The notes: generated by a model from the sequence alone, not told the origin. A stretch of DNA of 64,000 nucleotides from Deinococcus grandis (GCF_001485435.1 NZ_BCMS01000001.1:1001501-1065500); one strand, 5' to 3'. Positions 16,085 to 28,816 are shown, counted from the first letter of the stretch. Translations and numbers: made by a program.

Positions 16085-17551
16085 GTAACTGCTCAGCAGG
16101 GCAAGCTCAGGGGTTGAAGTTAGGCATGAGCACGTCACCCGTGAACACGCTGACCAAGCCCTCCCAGACGCTGAGACCTTGCTTCTGCAACGTGGACATG
16201 TAACTCCTGATCCGAGCGAAATTGCACCCACCCTCCTCGGACCGGAATCCTCCAGATACCTTGCGTTTCACGCACCATGCCCGCACGTCCCGCTCCGCCT
16301 GATTGTTATCAAACGGCACTCGGCAGTCATGTAGGAACAGCAGCACCGCTGCGCGGTGCTGCTGGCACCGCAACGCCAGATTCCGCCCATGTGACTGCTT
16401 CGTCGGACCGCGTCGCCCTGGAACGGGCGGCGCGGCTGGGTTGGCCAGCAAGCCCTCCTCAAGCAGTTCATCAAATCGCCGTTCAAACGCCGTGCGGGCC
16501 TCTGGGCTCAGCGTCCCGGCGTTCAGGTCGTGATACACCGTCCTCAGCGATTCCCGAAGTGCGCCAGCCCACACCTGCCCATGGTGTTCGGCCAATCCCC
16601 GCAGCTCCCGCAACAGATGAGCTCCGCACAGGGCATGCTGTGCCGGAAGTTTGAAGTACGAGCTCCAGGCGTCGTGGACCAGGATGCCGGTGTACTTCGG
16701 CAGGACCTTCATGTGCTCCAGTGCCGCGAGGCCGCGCCGGGCATGCTGGCCGTAGAACGTGAGCTGCGCGCAGCTCACGACATGCATCCAGTGCAGCTTC
16801 CCGTTCACCGGGCTGCCGGTCTCATCTGCATGCAGCACCGGTTGATGTGTCAGGGCTGTCCTGAGTCGCCCTTCAAAGTCCTGCAGTCGCTCCGCTGCCA
16901 GATTCAGGTTCAGCGCGATGGTGCCATCACTCGGGCGTGCTCCGCAGACCGCGTGCAGGATTTCACTGGTGCGTTCGAGGGGCACGAAGTGCGCCACGTT
17001 CAGATACACCGTCAAGGCGTGGACCCGTGGACCGTATTGCACCTGAGCCGTGACGTGCGTGGGGAAGGGTGCTCGCTGCCGGGAACGACATCCAGGGCAG
17101 ATCTTGACGTCGGCGCGGTATTCGGTGACCTGAAGGTGGAGGTCGGGGAGGTCATGAACCTGTCGAGCGACCTGGGTGTCGACTGGAACGTCATCCCAGG
17201 CCTGCCCGCAGGTGCAGTGTCCCGTCACCGGGAGATCGACGATGACGTCGGGATGCGCGGACATCTTGAGGGTCTTGCCGGGGTGATCGGGTTGAGCGCC
17301 AGAAGACCGGCCGGTCTTCTGGCGCTCACTCTTGGGCTGCCAGGGCTTGTCCTGACTGGGAGGCTGACTGGATGTGGTGCTGTTTCGGGCCAGTTGAGCT
17401 TTGATGGTGCGAAGTTCAGCCAGCACCTCAGCGAGCTGGGCTTCGAGTTCACGGACGCGTGCCTCGAGTCGTTTGCAGTTTGGGCAGGGGACCTCGCTGA
17501 TGGTCCACCTTACCCAATCGACTCCGGAAAATCACCCTGCTGAGCAGTTAC
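16085..17551 (-). mobile_element. IS66 family insertion sequence, complete
   Basis: 1467 bp bounded by inverted repeats that begin GTAACTGCTCAGCAGGG (left 16085-16101; right complement 17535-17551). The family-typical GTAA tip is present. The 8-bp flanks are TCCGATTG (16077-16084) and TCGGATTG (17552-17559), identical at 7 of 8 positions, consistent with the 8-bp target duplication of IS66 plus one later change. It carries only the tnpC-type transposase and no tnpA/tnpB, like the single-gene IS66 subgroup. Confidence 0.9.
16107..17426 (-). CDS. IS66 family transposase (TnpC type)
   Basis: 439 residues from a GTG. DDE positions are seen in VLHADETG (Asp), ILVHDAWSSY (Asp) and FDNNQAERDVR (Glu). 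A zinc-binding cluster (CTCGQ...CPGC) lies near residues 72-112, and a leucine-rich coiled coil with NSTTSSQPPSQD lies at the N-terminus. The real start is probably upstream. The same frame continues back with CPNCKRLEARVRELEAQLAE, which is the usual IS66 N-terminus, yet no ATG/GTG/TTG precedes it within the element. An unusual start codon (for example ATC) or loss of the start are both possible. Confidence 0.88.
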   Translation of the reverse strand: MLAELRTIKAQLARNSTTSSQPPSQDKPWQPKSERQKTGRSSGAQPDHPGKTLKMSAHPDVIVDLPVTGHCTCGQAWDDVPVDTQVARQVHDLPDLHLQVTEYRADVKICPGCRSRQRAPFPTHVTAQVQYGPRVHALTVYLNVAHFVPLERTSEILHAVCGARPSDGTIALNLNLAAERLQDFEGRLRTALTHQPVLHADETGSPVNGKLHWMHVVSCAQLTFYGQHARRGLAALEHMKVLPKYTGILVHDAWSSYFKLPAQHALCGAHLLRELRGLAEHHGQVWAGALRESLRTVYHDLNAGTLSPEARTAFERRFDELLEEGLLANPAAPPVPGRRGPTKQSHGRNLALRCQQHRAAVLLFLHDCRVPFDNNQAERDVRAWCVKRKVSGGFRSEEGGCNFARIRSYMSTLQKQGLSVWEGLVSVFTGDVLMPNFNP

Positions 17552-17696
17552 TCGGATTGAACGGTGTGGGATAACCGTTCAATCCGAGCGGATGCGAGGA
17601 GGAGAGAAACGGGTTCCGGACGTGGAGTGGACGGATCGGTGGTGTTCCGATCTGTCCACGAAGCAAACGGAATCCGTATGAGACACACGCCGGTTC

Positions 17697-18059
17697 TCAG
17701 GCAGTCGTCAGGCCCAGGCGGCGGGCCAGTGCCTCGGTCAGGATCCAGTCCTCCGGTTCGTCGTAGCCCTGCACCTGCACGAGCACGCAGCCCCGCTCCA
17801 GGTAGAACGCGCGGATCTTCGCCCAGGCCTCCTCCTCGTCCCCTGCGGTCTCCTCGATGTCCTCCAGGGTGCCCCACACGTCCCCGTCCAGATCGGCGCT
17901 GCGCAGCGCCTCGGCGTGCCCGCTTATGACCCAGGCGTCCACCGCCTCGTCCCGCGCGTACGTCTCGCCGTCCCGGCGCAGGTCCAGGCGGTCGTCGCGT
18001 TCATACAGTCCGGCCAGGAAGGTCTCCCAGGCGTCGGCAGTCAGGGTGATCACGTTCAT
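17697..18059 (-). CDS. Small acidic protein of unknown function
   Basis: 120 residues, strongly acidic, with tracts such as DLDGDVWGTLEDIEETAGDEEEAWAKI. No transmembrane segment or signal peptide. I do not recognise the family. The start ATG 18059 is supported by a TACACT box 6 nt upstream (18066-18071). The stop lies 18 bp after the end of the dispersed repeat, and the next gene is divergent. Confidence 0.7.
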   Translation of the reverse strand: MNVITLTADAWETFLAGLYERDDRLDLRRDGETYARDEAVDAWVISGHAEALRSADLDGDVWGTLEDIEETAGDEEEAWAKIRAFYLERGCVLVQVQGYDEPEDWILTEALARRLGLTTA

Positions 18060-18147
18060 CCCCGCAGTGTACCGCCCGCCCCCGCAGCGCCCCGGCGTGA
18101 AGGAAGCGTACAGGGACGCGTCCGGCACGCGCCCCGTAGACTGACGC

Positions 18148-19134
18148 ATGACCCGAGCCCACCCCGGCGCAGCCCCGCGCCGCCTGATGCTGCTGGCGGC
18201 CCTCCTGCTGATCCTGACCACGCTGCTCGCCTCCGCCCACGCGCAGTCCGGCGGGGGCTTCGGGGGCCGCAGTTCCGGCGGGTCCAGCTCCGGCAGCTCG
18301 AGTTCCGGCGGTGGATACAGCGGCGGGAGCTCCTCGCGCGGCGGCAGCTACGGCGGCGGGTACGGTGGGGGCTACGGGGGCGGGTACAGCGGCCCGATCA
18401 TCATCAACAACGGCGGGTACGGCGGCGGCTACGGGTACAGCACGGGCGGCGGCGGCTTCGGACTGGTCGGACTGATCATCTTCGGCGTGGTGATCTTCGC
18501 CGTGGTGATGACCATGCGCCGCAGCCTGGGTGGCGGCGTGCGCGGCCTGAGCAGCGTCAGCGGCACCGCCCAGGCGGTCAGCGTGCAGCTCCTTCTGGCC
18601 GAGGGCGAGGAAGTCAAGCGCGCCCTGCAACGTGTCGCGCAGACCGGCGACCCCGACACGAACGAGGGCCTGGCCCGCATGCTGCAGGAGGCCGCGCTGG
18701 TCGCGCTGCGCCACCCGGACCGCTGGGTGTACGGCACCGTGCAGCGCGCCCAGGGGTCGGCCAGCACCGCCGACAGTCAGGTGGGCGCCTGGGCCACCGA
18801 GGCCCGCGCGGCATTCACCGAACAGACCACCAGCAACTACCAGAACAGAGACCCGAACAGCGGCTACCAGCGCCGGGACGACTACACCTTCAAGGGCGAC
18901 CCCAGCGACCAGTATCTCGCCGTGACGATCATGGTCGCCGCGCACGCCCTCGCGGCCCTGCCGCCCGCCGGTGTGACCACCGCGCAGGAGGCCCGCGCGG
19001 CCCTGAACGCCATCAGCAGCGTCGCCCCGGGCGACCTGATCCGCGCGGACGTCGTCTGGAGCCCCGACGCGCCCGGCGAGTTCCTCTCGGAGGACGAGGC
19101 CATACAGAAGTACCCCAGCCTGACCCGCCTGTAG
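18148..19134 (+). CDS. DUF1517-like membrane protein with Gly/Ser-rich extracellular linker
   Basis: 328 residues. A signal-like hydrophobic segment (about 14-32, ending SAHAQ) is followed by a low-complexity Gly/Ser/Tyr tract (about 35-108). A second transmembrane helix follows (GLVGLIIFGVVIFAVVMTM, about 111-129). The cytoplasmic C-terminal domain of about 190 residues (VQLLLAEGEEVKRALQRVA, DYTFKGDPSDQYLAVTIMVAA) resembles the DUF1517 family known from cyanobacteria and plastids, whose function is not settled. TAGACT is 5 nt before ATG 18148. Confidence 0.75.
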   Translation: MTRAHPGAAPRRLMLLAALLLILTTLLASAHAQSGGGFGGRSSGGSSSGSSSSGGGYSGGSSSRGGSYGGGYGGGYGGGYSGPIIINNGGYGGGYGYSTGGGGFGLVGLIIFGVVIFAVVMTMRRSLGGGVRGLSSVSGTAQAVSVQLLLAEGEEVKRALQRVAQTGDPDTNEGLARMLQEAALVALRHPDRWVYGTVQRAQGSASTADSQVGAWATEARAAFTEQTTSNYQNRDPNSGYQRRDDYTFKGDPSDQYLAVTIMVAAHALAALPPAGVTTAQEARAALNAISSVAPGDLIRADVVWSPDAPGEFLSEDEAIQKYPSLTRL

Positions 19135-19212
19135 ACCCCGTCCGACGAGCAGGACGGATTGCGACCCCCGGCGCAGTGACCCGCCGGGGGTCGCGTCTAT
19201 CCTGGGCGGGTC

Positions 19213-19539
19213 ATGGCCCGCCGCCAGCCCGAGTCCACCTGGCCTCCGCCGCCCCGCGAGGCGCCCACCTGCGCGCTGTGCGACCGCGCCGTGCCGCAGC
19301 TGACCGAGCACCACCTGCTGCCCCGCTCACAGGGGAGACGCCAGGGCCTGCGCGTCACGGACCTGCCCACCGCGATGCTGTGTGGCCCGTGCCACAAGTT
19401 CCTCCACCGCACCTTCTCGAACGTGGAACTCGCCCGCGAGTACCGCAACCTCACTGCGCTGCGCGGGCACGAGGACGTGCAGCGCTTCGTGCGCTGGCTC
19501 CGCACGCAGCCCGCCACGAAAGCCGTCCGGGTGCGCTGA
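19213..19539 (+). CDS. HNH endonuclease-like zinc protein
   Basis: 108 residues with the layout CALCDRAV, LTEHHLLPRS, CGPCHKFLHRTFSN. This is a CxxC/CxxC zinc ribbon around a degenerate HNH motif, like the small YisB-type HNH family. The role could be nucleic-acid cleavage or simply binding. TATCCT is 9 nt before the ATG. The TGA stop is immediately followed by the TACGG end of a dispersed repeat. Confidence 0.75.
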   Translation: MARRQPESTWPPPPREAPTCALCDRAVPQLTEHHLLPRSQGRRQGLRVTDLPTAMLCGPCHKFLHRTFSNVELAREYRNLTALRGHEDVQRFVRWLRTQPATKAVRVR

Positions 19540-19692
19540 TACGGACTCCGGTTGAAAGGTTTCTGCAAACCTTTCAACCCGAGCGGATGCGACTCGCAGA
19601 GCTGCGGAGCAGAGGAGGAGAAAAACGGGTTCCGGGCGTGGAGTGAACAGATCGGTGGTGTTCCGATCTGTTCACGAAACAGACGGAATCCG

Positions 19693-20940
19693 CTGGAAGC
19701 CTGACATAAGTCATGAGAAGCCCTGAACGACGTCCCAGCCGATTGGCGATCGTCGACGACGTGACGGTTCGGGGTCACTGGCCTGGGAGAGGCGCAGCCT
19801 CTCCAGGACTGGTGTTCGACGTGTCAATGCCTGTCGAATGGCGCGCAGCCCCATCTGCGCATAACTCAAGCCCCGTACCCAGTGTGGATCAATCTCCCGC
19901 CGTTTCCCATGCTCCGTGACGGCAGTACCCTCGCTCAAGACCATCAGGTACGCCAGTCCCAGCACGCACCAGAGTTTCTCCAGTTGGTGCGCCTGATCCA
20001 GGCGCGTCTCCTCCAGATTGAAGACCCCGCTCTTCAGGTCGAGGAAGGATTCCTCGACCTGAGTACGTTGGTGATACTCCGCGAATGTTCGCGTGTGACA
20101 GGGCTGACTACTCACGATGAACCAAGGATCACGTTGCCCAAAAGGCCGCACCGCCGCGATGTTCACGGGACCGTACCTCTTCCCCGTGACGTACACCCCA
20201 TGCCGCACGATCAACTGACCGTGGTGACTGAGCTGTGACTGAAATTGCCCCAAGGACGTTCCGTCCTGATCAAAGAGGTGGACGGGACCCTTGCCGCGAA
20301 TCATCCACTGCCATCCGAAGGTGGTGAAGTCGCCCATCAACGTGTGATCAAGGAAGCCCCGGTCTGCACAGATGCAGACCTCTTCGACCTGTGGCAAGTG
20401 GACGAGCAGGCACTGGACGCTGGCGAGCACAGGGTAGATTTCCTGATTCCCCACCGTCGAACTCCCATGACGGATGACGCGCCAGGACAACGGTATGGCA
20501 CGCCCCCGGTAGACGAGGGAGACGCAGATCACGCACCAGCGTTTGAACAGGAGGGTGGTGTCCAGGGCGAGGGTGATGCGCGCATCACCCCAGTCACGCA
20601 GTGCGACCTGCATGAGGTGTTGGTAGACCGCTCGCCAGGGGATGCTGGAGGACGTCAGGGCGCGGAGGAATCGTCGTTCATGACTTTGCGCGTACCGGGC
20701 TCGGGAGATCACGAAAGGAGCACCACGCAGCTGGGTTAGGAACACAGGTCAGGAGGAGGCCGGCGACCATCCAGGCGAATGTTCGGGCATGTCGCTGATC
20801 CGACCATGGAGCCGCTCGGAGGAGGTTGAAGATGCGGTGGAATAGGATGGAGGCGTCTCCGTCGGTGTGCTGTTCTTGTGTCATGACAGCTCAAGAATGC
20901 CCCGTCGGGGGCATTCTCATCTGTAGTGTCAGGCTCTCAG
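19693..20940 (-). mobile_element. IS4 family insertion sequence, complete ends
   Basis: 1248 bp. Imperfect terminal inverted repeats start CTGGAAGCCTGACA on the left and, on the complement, CTGAGAGCCTGACA on the right. Exact 9-bp target duplications CGGAATCCG flank it (19684-19692 and 20941-20949). The target is itself a palindrome: the end of the dispersed repeat. The transposase frame is broken once. Confidence 0.92.
19711..20884 (-). pseudogene. IS4 family transposase, frame interrupted
   Basis: The frame from ATG 20884 gives the N-terminus (FHRIFNLLRAAPWSDQRHARTFAWMVAGLLLT). It runs on out of phase after about AAWCS near 20705-20720, where the homologous sequence continues in the other frame as VISRARYAQSHERRF to the stop at 19711. 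DDE residues are intact: LALDTTLLF, CICADRGF, and the IS4 signature Y-x2-R-x3-E-x6-K in YHQRTQVEESFLDLK. A one-base gain (or +1 frameshifting) explains the break. I see no obvious slippery heptamer, so an inactivated copy is favoured. A second product from GTG 20745 would lack the N-terminus. Confidence 0.75.
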
Positions 20941-20984
20941 CGGAATCCGTATGAACCGGGCACCCGGACGGAATCGGCAAGGGG

Positions 20985-21707
20985 TTACTTCAGCGTGGCG
21001 ACGAACTGCGCGATGGCCGTCATGTCGGCGTCGGTCAGGGGTTTGACCGCGATCCGCATGGCGTCCGGGTAGGCGATGCCCACGGGCGGCATCGCGTGGT
21101 ACGCCCTGAGGGTCTCCAGGACGCTGGCGGCACTCAGGCCCGCGATGGCCGGGATGCCCACGGCGTCCGCGCCCCTGCCGTCCTCGCCGTGGCAGACCGC
21201 GCAGGCCAGCACGTCGCGGGCCGGGGCGCCCTCTAGGTAGAGGGTGCGGCCCAGGGTGCCGGACGCGGTCGTCGGGGCAGCGGTGGAGGTGCTGGGCGGT
21301 GCCGGGGTGGGCGCAGCGGGCGGCGTGGCGGGTGCGGGCGCAGCGGGTGGTCCGGCGTAGAACGCGGCGACGTCCACGATGTCCTGATCGCTCAGGCGCG
21401 ACGCAATGCCCTGCATGGTGCCGTTGCGGCGCGTGCCGCTGCGGAAGGCCAGCAGCGCGTTCTGGATCTGCGCGGCCGGTTCGCCCTTCAGGACGGGGGC
21501 GCGGCCGGTCGGGCCGTGGCAGCCGCTGCAACTGGCGGCGATGGCCTCGCCCCGCGTGAGGTCGGCGGGGCCGGCCTTCAGGGTGGTCGCGGGGGCACTC
21601 GTCTGCGCGGGTGTGGTCGGCGCCGGTGTGGTCTGGGCCAGGGCGGCGACCCCGGCGAGCAGGGGCGTGACGAGCAGCAGGGCGGCAGGCAGGGAACGTC
21701 GGTTCAT
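20985..21707 (-). CDS. Dihaem c-type cytochrome
   Basis: 240-residue exported electron carrier. The signal peptide (MNRRSLPAALLLVTPLLAGVAALAQ) is followed by a Pro/Thr linker and two cytochrome c domains joined by a Pro/Ala-rich hinge (about 120-150). Haem motifs are CSGCH (C60-H64) and CAVCH (about residue 170), with distal methionines likely in GTMQGIA and YHAMPPVGI. It resembles cytochrome c4/c553-type proteins feeding an oxidase. GGAGGG lies 6 nt before ATG 21707. It follows the PAP2 gene but is separated from it by a strong terminator. Confidence 0.9.
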   Translation of the reverse strand: MNRRSLPAALLLVTPLLAGVAALAQTTPAPTTPAQTSAPATTLKAGPADLTRGEAIAASCSGCHGPTGRAPVLKGEPAAQIQNALLAFRSGTRRNGTMQGIASRLSDQDIVDVAAFYAGPPAAPAPATPPAAPTPAPPSTSTAAPTTASGTLGRTLYLEGAPARDVLACAVCHGEDGRGADAVGIPAIAGLSAASVLETLRAYHAMPPVGIAYPDAMRIAVKPLTDADMTAIAQFVATLK

Positions 21708-21784
21708 GGGGTACCCTCCACGGGGCGCGGCAGCGCAGGACGGAATCGAACAGGACGGCGAAAGGACGTGGCAACGACTATCCG

Positions 21785-21816
21785 GGAAAAACAAAGGGGC
21801 AGGTTCGACCTGCCCC
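21785..21816 (-). terminator. Intrinsic terminator of PAP2 phosphatase gene
   Basis: Perfect 9-bp stem (21796-21804 with 21808-21816), 3-base loop, followed on the minus strand by TTTGTTTTT. Confidence 0.9.
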
Positions 21817-21834
21817 GCACGGGTCTGATGACCG

Positions 21835-22659
21835 TCAGTGTACGACCTGCGGCGCCCCCTGCGCGGCACTCGCCTGGGCAGGCAGCCAGCGGCGCAGCGC
21901 CAGCGGCACGCCCTCGGTCGCGACGAGCACCAGAGCCGCGTACCGCAGCGCCCGCACCACGCCCATGTCCTTGAGTTCCTGCGGCAGCGCGCCCAGCGCG
22001 AAGTACACCGCGAACACCATGACCAGCCCCAGCACCGCCACGATGAGCCGCCCGGCCCAGTCACGCGGCGGGGCGAACGTGGGCCGCGACGCCCAGAAGC
22101 CCGCCAGCAGCCCCAGGCCCGTCCCGAACTCCCGCGGGGCACCCGCCGGAATCAGCGCCGCGACGACCAGCAGCGCCGCCGGAACGCCCCAGCGGAGCGC
22201 CCCCGCCTGCGGAAAATGCACCCGCGCGGCCAGCAGCGCGAATCCGACGCCCAGCAGCAGGCCCACCACCACGTCACTGGGGTAGTGCACGTTCAGCAGC
22301 AGGCGCGACGCCGCGATCACCGCCACCAGCACGGCGGCGAACACCGTGAAGCCCGTCGAGCGCAGCTGCGCCGCGATGCCCAGCCACAGCGTCGCGCTCA
22401 TCTGCGCGTGCCCGCTCGGCAGGCCCGGCCCGCCCGCCGTGGCCCGCGCCGCCTCGGACGCCAGCGACGGATCGTTCGTGAACGGCCGGGGCAGGTTCAG
22501 CCCGTACTTCAGCGCGGAGTTCAGCAGGTAACTCAGCGCGAACGCCACGCCCAGCTCCCGCCCGCCCCGGGGCCGCACCAGCCACGTGAACAGCGCCAGC
22601 ACCACGATGAAGACCTCGTCACGACCCAGGTTCGTGATCATCAACCACAGCGATTCCAT
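21835..22659 (-). CDS. PAP2 superfamily membrane phosphatase
   Basis: 274 residues, multi-pass membrane protein. The three phosphatase motifs are readable: KYGLNLPRP (K-x6-RP), PSGHAQM, and SRLLLNVHYPSD (SR-x5-H-x3-D). It probably dephosphorylates an isoprenoid or glycerolipid phosphate. The C-terminal 100 residues add extra helices beyond the minimal PAP2 fold. A GAGGG sequence shortly before ATG 22659 can serve as the ribosome site. The region upstream holds copy 4 of the dispersed repeat. Confidence 0.9.
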   Translation of the reverse strand: MESLWLMITNLGRDEVFIVVLALFTWLVRPRGGRELGVAFALSYLLNSALKYGLNLPRPFTNDPSLASEAARATAGGPGLPSGHAQMSATLWLGIAAQLRSTGFTVFAAVLVAVIAASRLLLNVHYPSDVVVGLLLGVGFALLAARVHFPQAGALRWGVPAALLVVAALIPAGAPREFGTGLGLLAGFWASRPTFAPPRDWAGRLIVAVLGLVMVFAVYFALGALPQELKDMGVVRALRYAALVLVATEGVPLALRRWLPAQASAAQGAPQVVH

Positions 22660-22712
22660 GATGCCCTCATCATGCACGAAACCCAGCCGGACTGTGCCGC
22701 GCGCACGGTTCG

Positions 22713-22880
22713 TACGGACTCCGATGGAATGGCCGACAAGGCCGCGGGGTCCGAGCGGACCCGCAGAGCTGCGCAGCAGGGCGAGCAGGAGAGAAACGGG
22801 CTGCCGGGCGTGGCGTGGGCACCCCGGTGCCGTCCCGGGTTGCCCACGAAACAATGTCAACGGAACAGAAGGAATCCGTA
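22713..22880 (+). repeat. Dispersed MITE-like repeat, copy 4, diverged
   Basis: Ends TACGGACTCCG and GGAATCCGTA are conserved and GAGAGAAACGGG is shared. The hairpin arms differ in sequence from other copies while still pairing (GGCAACCCGGGA-type arms around 22817-22856), so the structure rather than the sequence is kept. Confidence 0.75.
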
Positions 22881-22936
22881 TCACGCATCCGCCCGGCGTG
22901 CCCCCCTGGGGTCTGTCCAGACGAGCCCGTGAAAGC

Positions 22937-22942
22937 TAGACT
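22937..22942 (+). promoter_or_regulatory. -10 box of ABC ATPase gene
   Basis: TAGACT ends 7 nt before ATG 22950. Confidence 0.5.
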
Positions 22943-22949
22943 GAACGTT

Positions 22950-24521
<1,572 letters not shown>

Positions 24522-24523
24522 AC

Positions 24524-24655
24524 GGGGGGAGTAGGGAGTGGGCAGTGGGGAGTGGGTGCGGCGCCCGCCTCCGCCCCAACGGGGAGGCCCGCACAGCAGC
24601 GATGCTGGCGGGCCTCTTCTTTGCCACTTCCCACTCCCCACTTCCCACTGCCTCC
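24524..24655. repeat. G-tract inverted repeat G1, between convergent genes
   Basis: The left arm 24524-24556 is runs of GGG separated by AGT/CAGT; the right arm 24623-24654 is the near-complement. The left arm fits the four-G-tract quadruplex pattern. The centre holds a second hairpin (GAGGCCCGC / GCGGGCCTC). It may act as a transcription terminator for both flanking genes. Confidence 0.75.
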
Positions 24656-24668
24656 TGCGCGTCGCGTC

Positions 24669-25562
24669 CTAATTCACGGGTTCCGGTTCGCTGTGCGCGG
24701 CCTTCCCGGTCAGGTTGATCCCGGCGCTGGCGGCGATCACGCAGGCCATCGCCGCCCACTGCACGGCCGTGAGGCGCTCGCCGAGGAACAGCAGGCCGCT
24801 CAGGGCCGCCAGGGCCGGTTCGACACTCATCATCACGCCGAAGATCCGGGCGGGAATGGCGCGCAGGGCGCGCATCTCCAGCGTGTACGGCAGCGCGCTG
24901 GACAGCACCGCGACGCCCAGGCCCAGCAGCAGCGCGTGCGGGCTGAGCAGCGCCGGACCCGCCTGGACCACCCCGAACGGCAGCGTGACCAGCGCGGCGA
25001 CGATCATGCCCGCGACCACGCCGGTCGTGCCGGGCACCCGGCGGCCCACCGCGCCCCCCGCCAGGATGTACAGCGCCCACATGCCGCCCGCCGCGAGCGC
25101 CAGCACGATGCCCAGCAGCGGGGCGTTCGTGGCCCCGCCACCGCCGATGGGGGAGATCAGCACGATGCCCAGCCCGGCCAGCGCCACCCACGCCACGTCC
25201 AGCGGGCGGCGGGACAGCGCCAGGGACAGCAGCAGCGGCCCCACGAACTCCAGCGTGACCGCCAGCCCCAGCGGCAGCAGCCGAAGCGACTCGTAGAACG
25301 CGAGGTTCATCAGGCCCAGCGCCGCGCCGTACGGGAGGATCGCGCGCCACTGCACCCACGTCAGGCGGTTCAGCGCCGGGCGGAACACCAGCATCAGCAG
25401 CGCCGCCGCCAGCGCCACGCGGACCGTGGTCGTCCCCGCCGGGCCCAGCGTCGGGAACAGCGTCTTCGCGAAGGCCGCGCCGCCCTGGATGCTCAGCATC
25501 GCCAGCAGCAGGGACGGCACGGGCGGCAGGCTGAACCGCGCCCGGGTGGCGGCGCTCGTCAA
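24669..25562 (-). CDS. EamA/RhtA-like drug/metabolite exporter
   Basis: 297 residues with ten predicted hydrophobic segments forming two EamA repeats (MLSIQGGAAFAK... and LGIVLALAAGGMWALYILAGG...). Sequence features such as FYESLRLLPLGLAVTLEFVGPL and SSALPYTLEMRALRAIP match the RhtA group of threonine/homoserine exporters. The substrate is inferred only at that level. The TTG start at 25562 is the only start upstream of the first helix that keeps the family length, so it is uncertain. A 133-bp gap without a gene precedes it. Confidence 0.85.
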   Translation of the reverse strand: MTSAATRARFSLPPVPSLLLAMLSIQGGAAFAKTLFPTLGPAGTTTVRVALAAALLMLVFRPALNRLTWVQWRAILPYGAALGLMNLAFYESLRLLPLGLAVTLEFVGPLLLSLALSRRPLDVAWVALAGLGIVLISPIGGGGATNAPLLGIVLALAAGGMWALYILAGGAVGRRVPGTTGVVAGMIVAALVTLPFGVVQAGPALLSPHALLLGLGVAVLSSALPYTLEMRALRAIPARIFGVMMSVEPALAALSGLLFLGERLTAVQWAAMACVIAASAGINLTGKAAHSEPEPVN

Positions 25563-25695
25563 GGCCGGGTCACCGGGGCAGCGGCGGCCCGCAGCCGGGC
25601 GGGACGGACGGGGTGGGGCAGGGGGCAGGACATGGCGGGCATTAGATCACCCGGCGCCCATCCGGCGGGCGCAGGTGTCTGCGCTGCCGGAATGC

Positions 25696-26070
25696 CTACT
25701 CCTGTTCTCCCAGCACCCTCTTGGCAATCGTGAACCCGCTCAGGCCCGCCGGAACGCCCGCGTAGATCGCCACCTGATGCAGCACGTCACTCAGGTCACG
25801 TTCGCTGACGCCCGTGTTGCGCGTCGCCCGGACGTGCCCCTCGAACTCCCGCTCGCGGCCCAGCGCCGCCAGGATGCCCAGCGTGACCATGTGCCGCTCG
25901 CGGTCGGTCAGGTTGCCGCGGCCCCACGCCGCGCCCCAGGCGTACTCGGTCAGGAAGCGCTGGTAGTCCGCGCCGAACGCCTCGGGGTTCCCACTGAACG
26001 CCCGGTCCACGTACTCCTGCCCCATGACCTGCGCGCGTTTACGTTTCCCGCGTTCCAGTTGCTCGCTCAT
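25696..26070 (-). CDS. Carboxymuconolactone decarboxylase (PcaC/AhpD-fold) family protein
   Basis: 124 residues of the CMD fold: AFGADYQRFLTEYAWGAAWGR, LTDRERHMVTLGILAALGRE and EGHVRATRNTGVSERDLSDVLHQVAIYAGVP. It resembles 4-carboxymuconolactone decarboxylase, but the AhpD-type CxxC pair is absent and no aromatic catabolism genes are nearby, so the reaction is unknown. TACGCT is 5 nt before ATG 26070. Confidence 0.85.
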   Translation of the reverse strand: MSEQLERGKRKRAQVMGQEYVDRAFSGNPEAFGADYQRFLTEYAWGAAWGRGNLTDRERHMVTLGILAALGREREFEGHVRATRNTGVSERDLSDVLHQVAIYAGVPAGLSGFTIAKRVLGEQE

Positions 26071-26134
26071 GCCTGAGCGTACCCGGCGCGAGCGGGGCGG
26101 GTCTGTCACCGCGCCAGGGAGCGTGCAGACAGAG

Positions 26135-26161
26135 AAAAACCCCTCCCGGTCGGGGGAGGGG
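26135..26161 (-). terminator. Intrinsic terminator downstream of glucan phosphorylase
   Basis: Stem CCCCTCCC (26140-26147) with GGGAGGGG (26154-26161), followed on the minus strand by TTTTTCTC. It lies about 140 bp after the phosphorylase stop. The stretch between them (26162-26299) holds no gene I can support. Confidence 0.85.
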
Positions 26162-26299
26162 GCAGGGTTCAGGAGGGGCTCAGGCAGCGGTCTTCCGTTC
26201 CGGTGATGGGGGAACGCACCCCACCACCTCCACTGCAGACCGCCGCTCGGATCGGCTGCTCGTTCCACTCGGGTCAGGTCGTGGTGACCCGACCGCCGG

Positions 26300-28816
<2,517 letters not shown>

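Larger units (their letters stand above)
16070..17678 (+). repeat. Dispersed MITE-like repeat, copy 2, split by IS66-type element
   Basis: The left 15 bp (TACGGACTCCGATTG, 16070-16084) and the remainder (17552/17560-17678, ending CGGAATCCGTA) form one full repeat interrupted by the insertion sequence. Joining the halves restores the hairpin arms ATTGAACGG and CCGTTCAAT. Confidence 0.88.
19540..20951 (+). repeat. Dispersed MITE-like repeat, copy 3, split by IS4-type element
   Basis: The repeat begins right after the HNH gene stop, runs to 19692, and its last 11 bp (20941-20951, CGGAATCCGTA) lie beyond the insertion sequence. The internal arms GGTTGAAAGGTTT / AAACCTTTCAACC and GAACAGATCGG / CCGATCTGTTC are well preserved. 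Confidence 0.88.
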
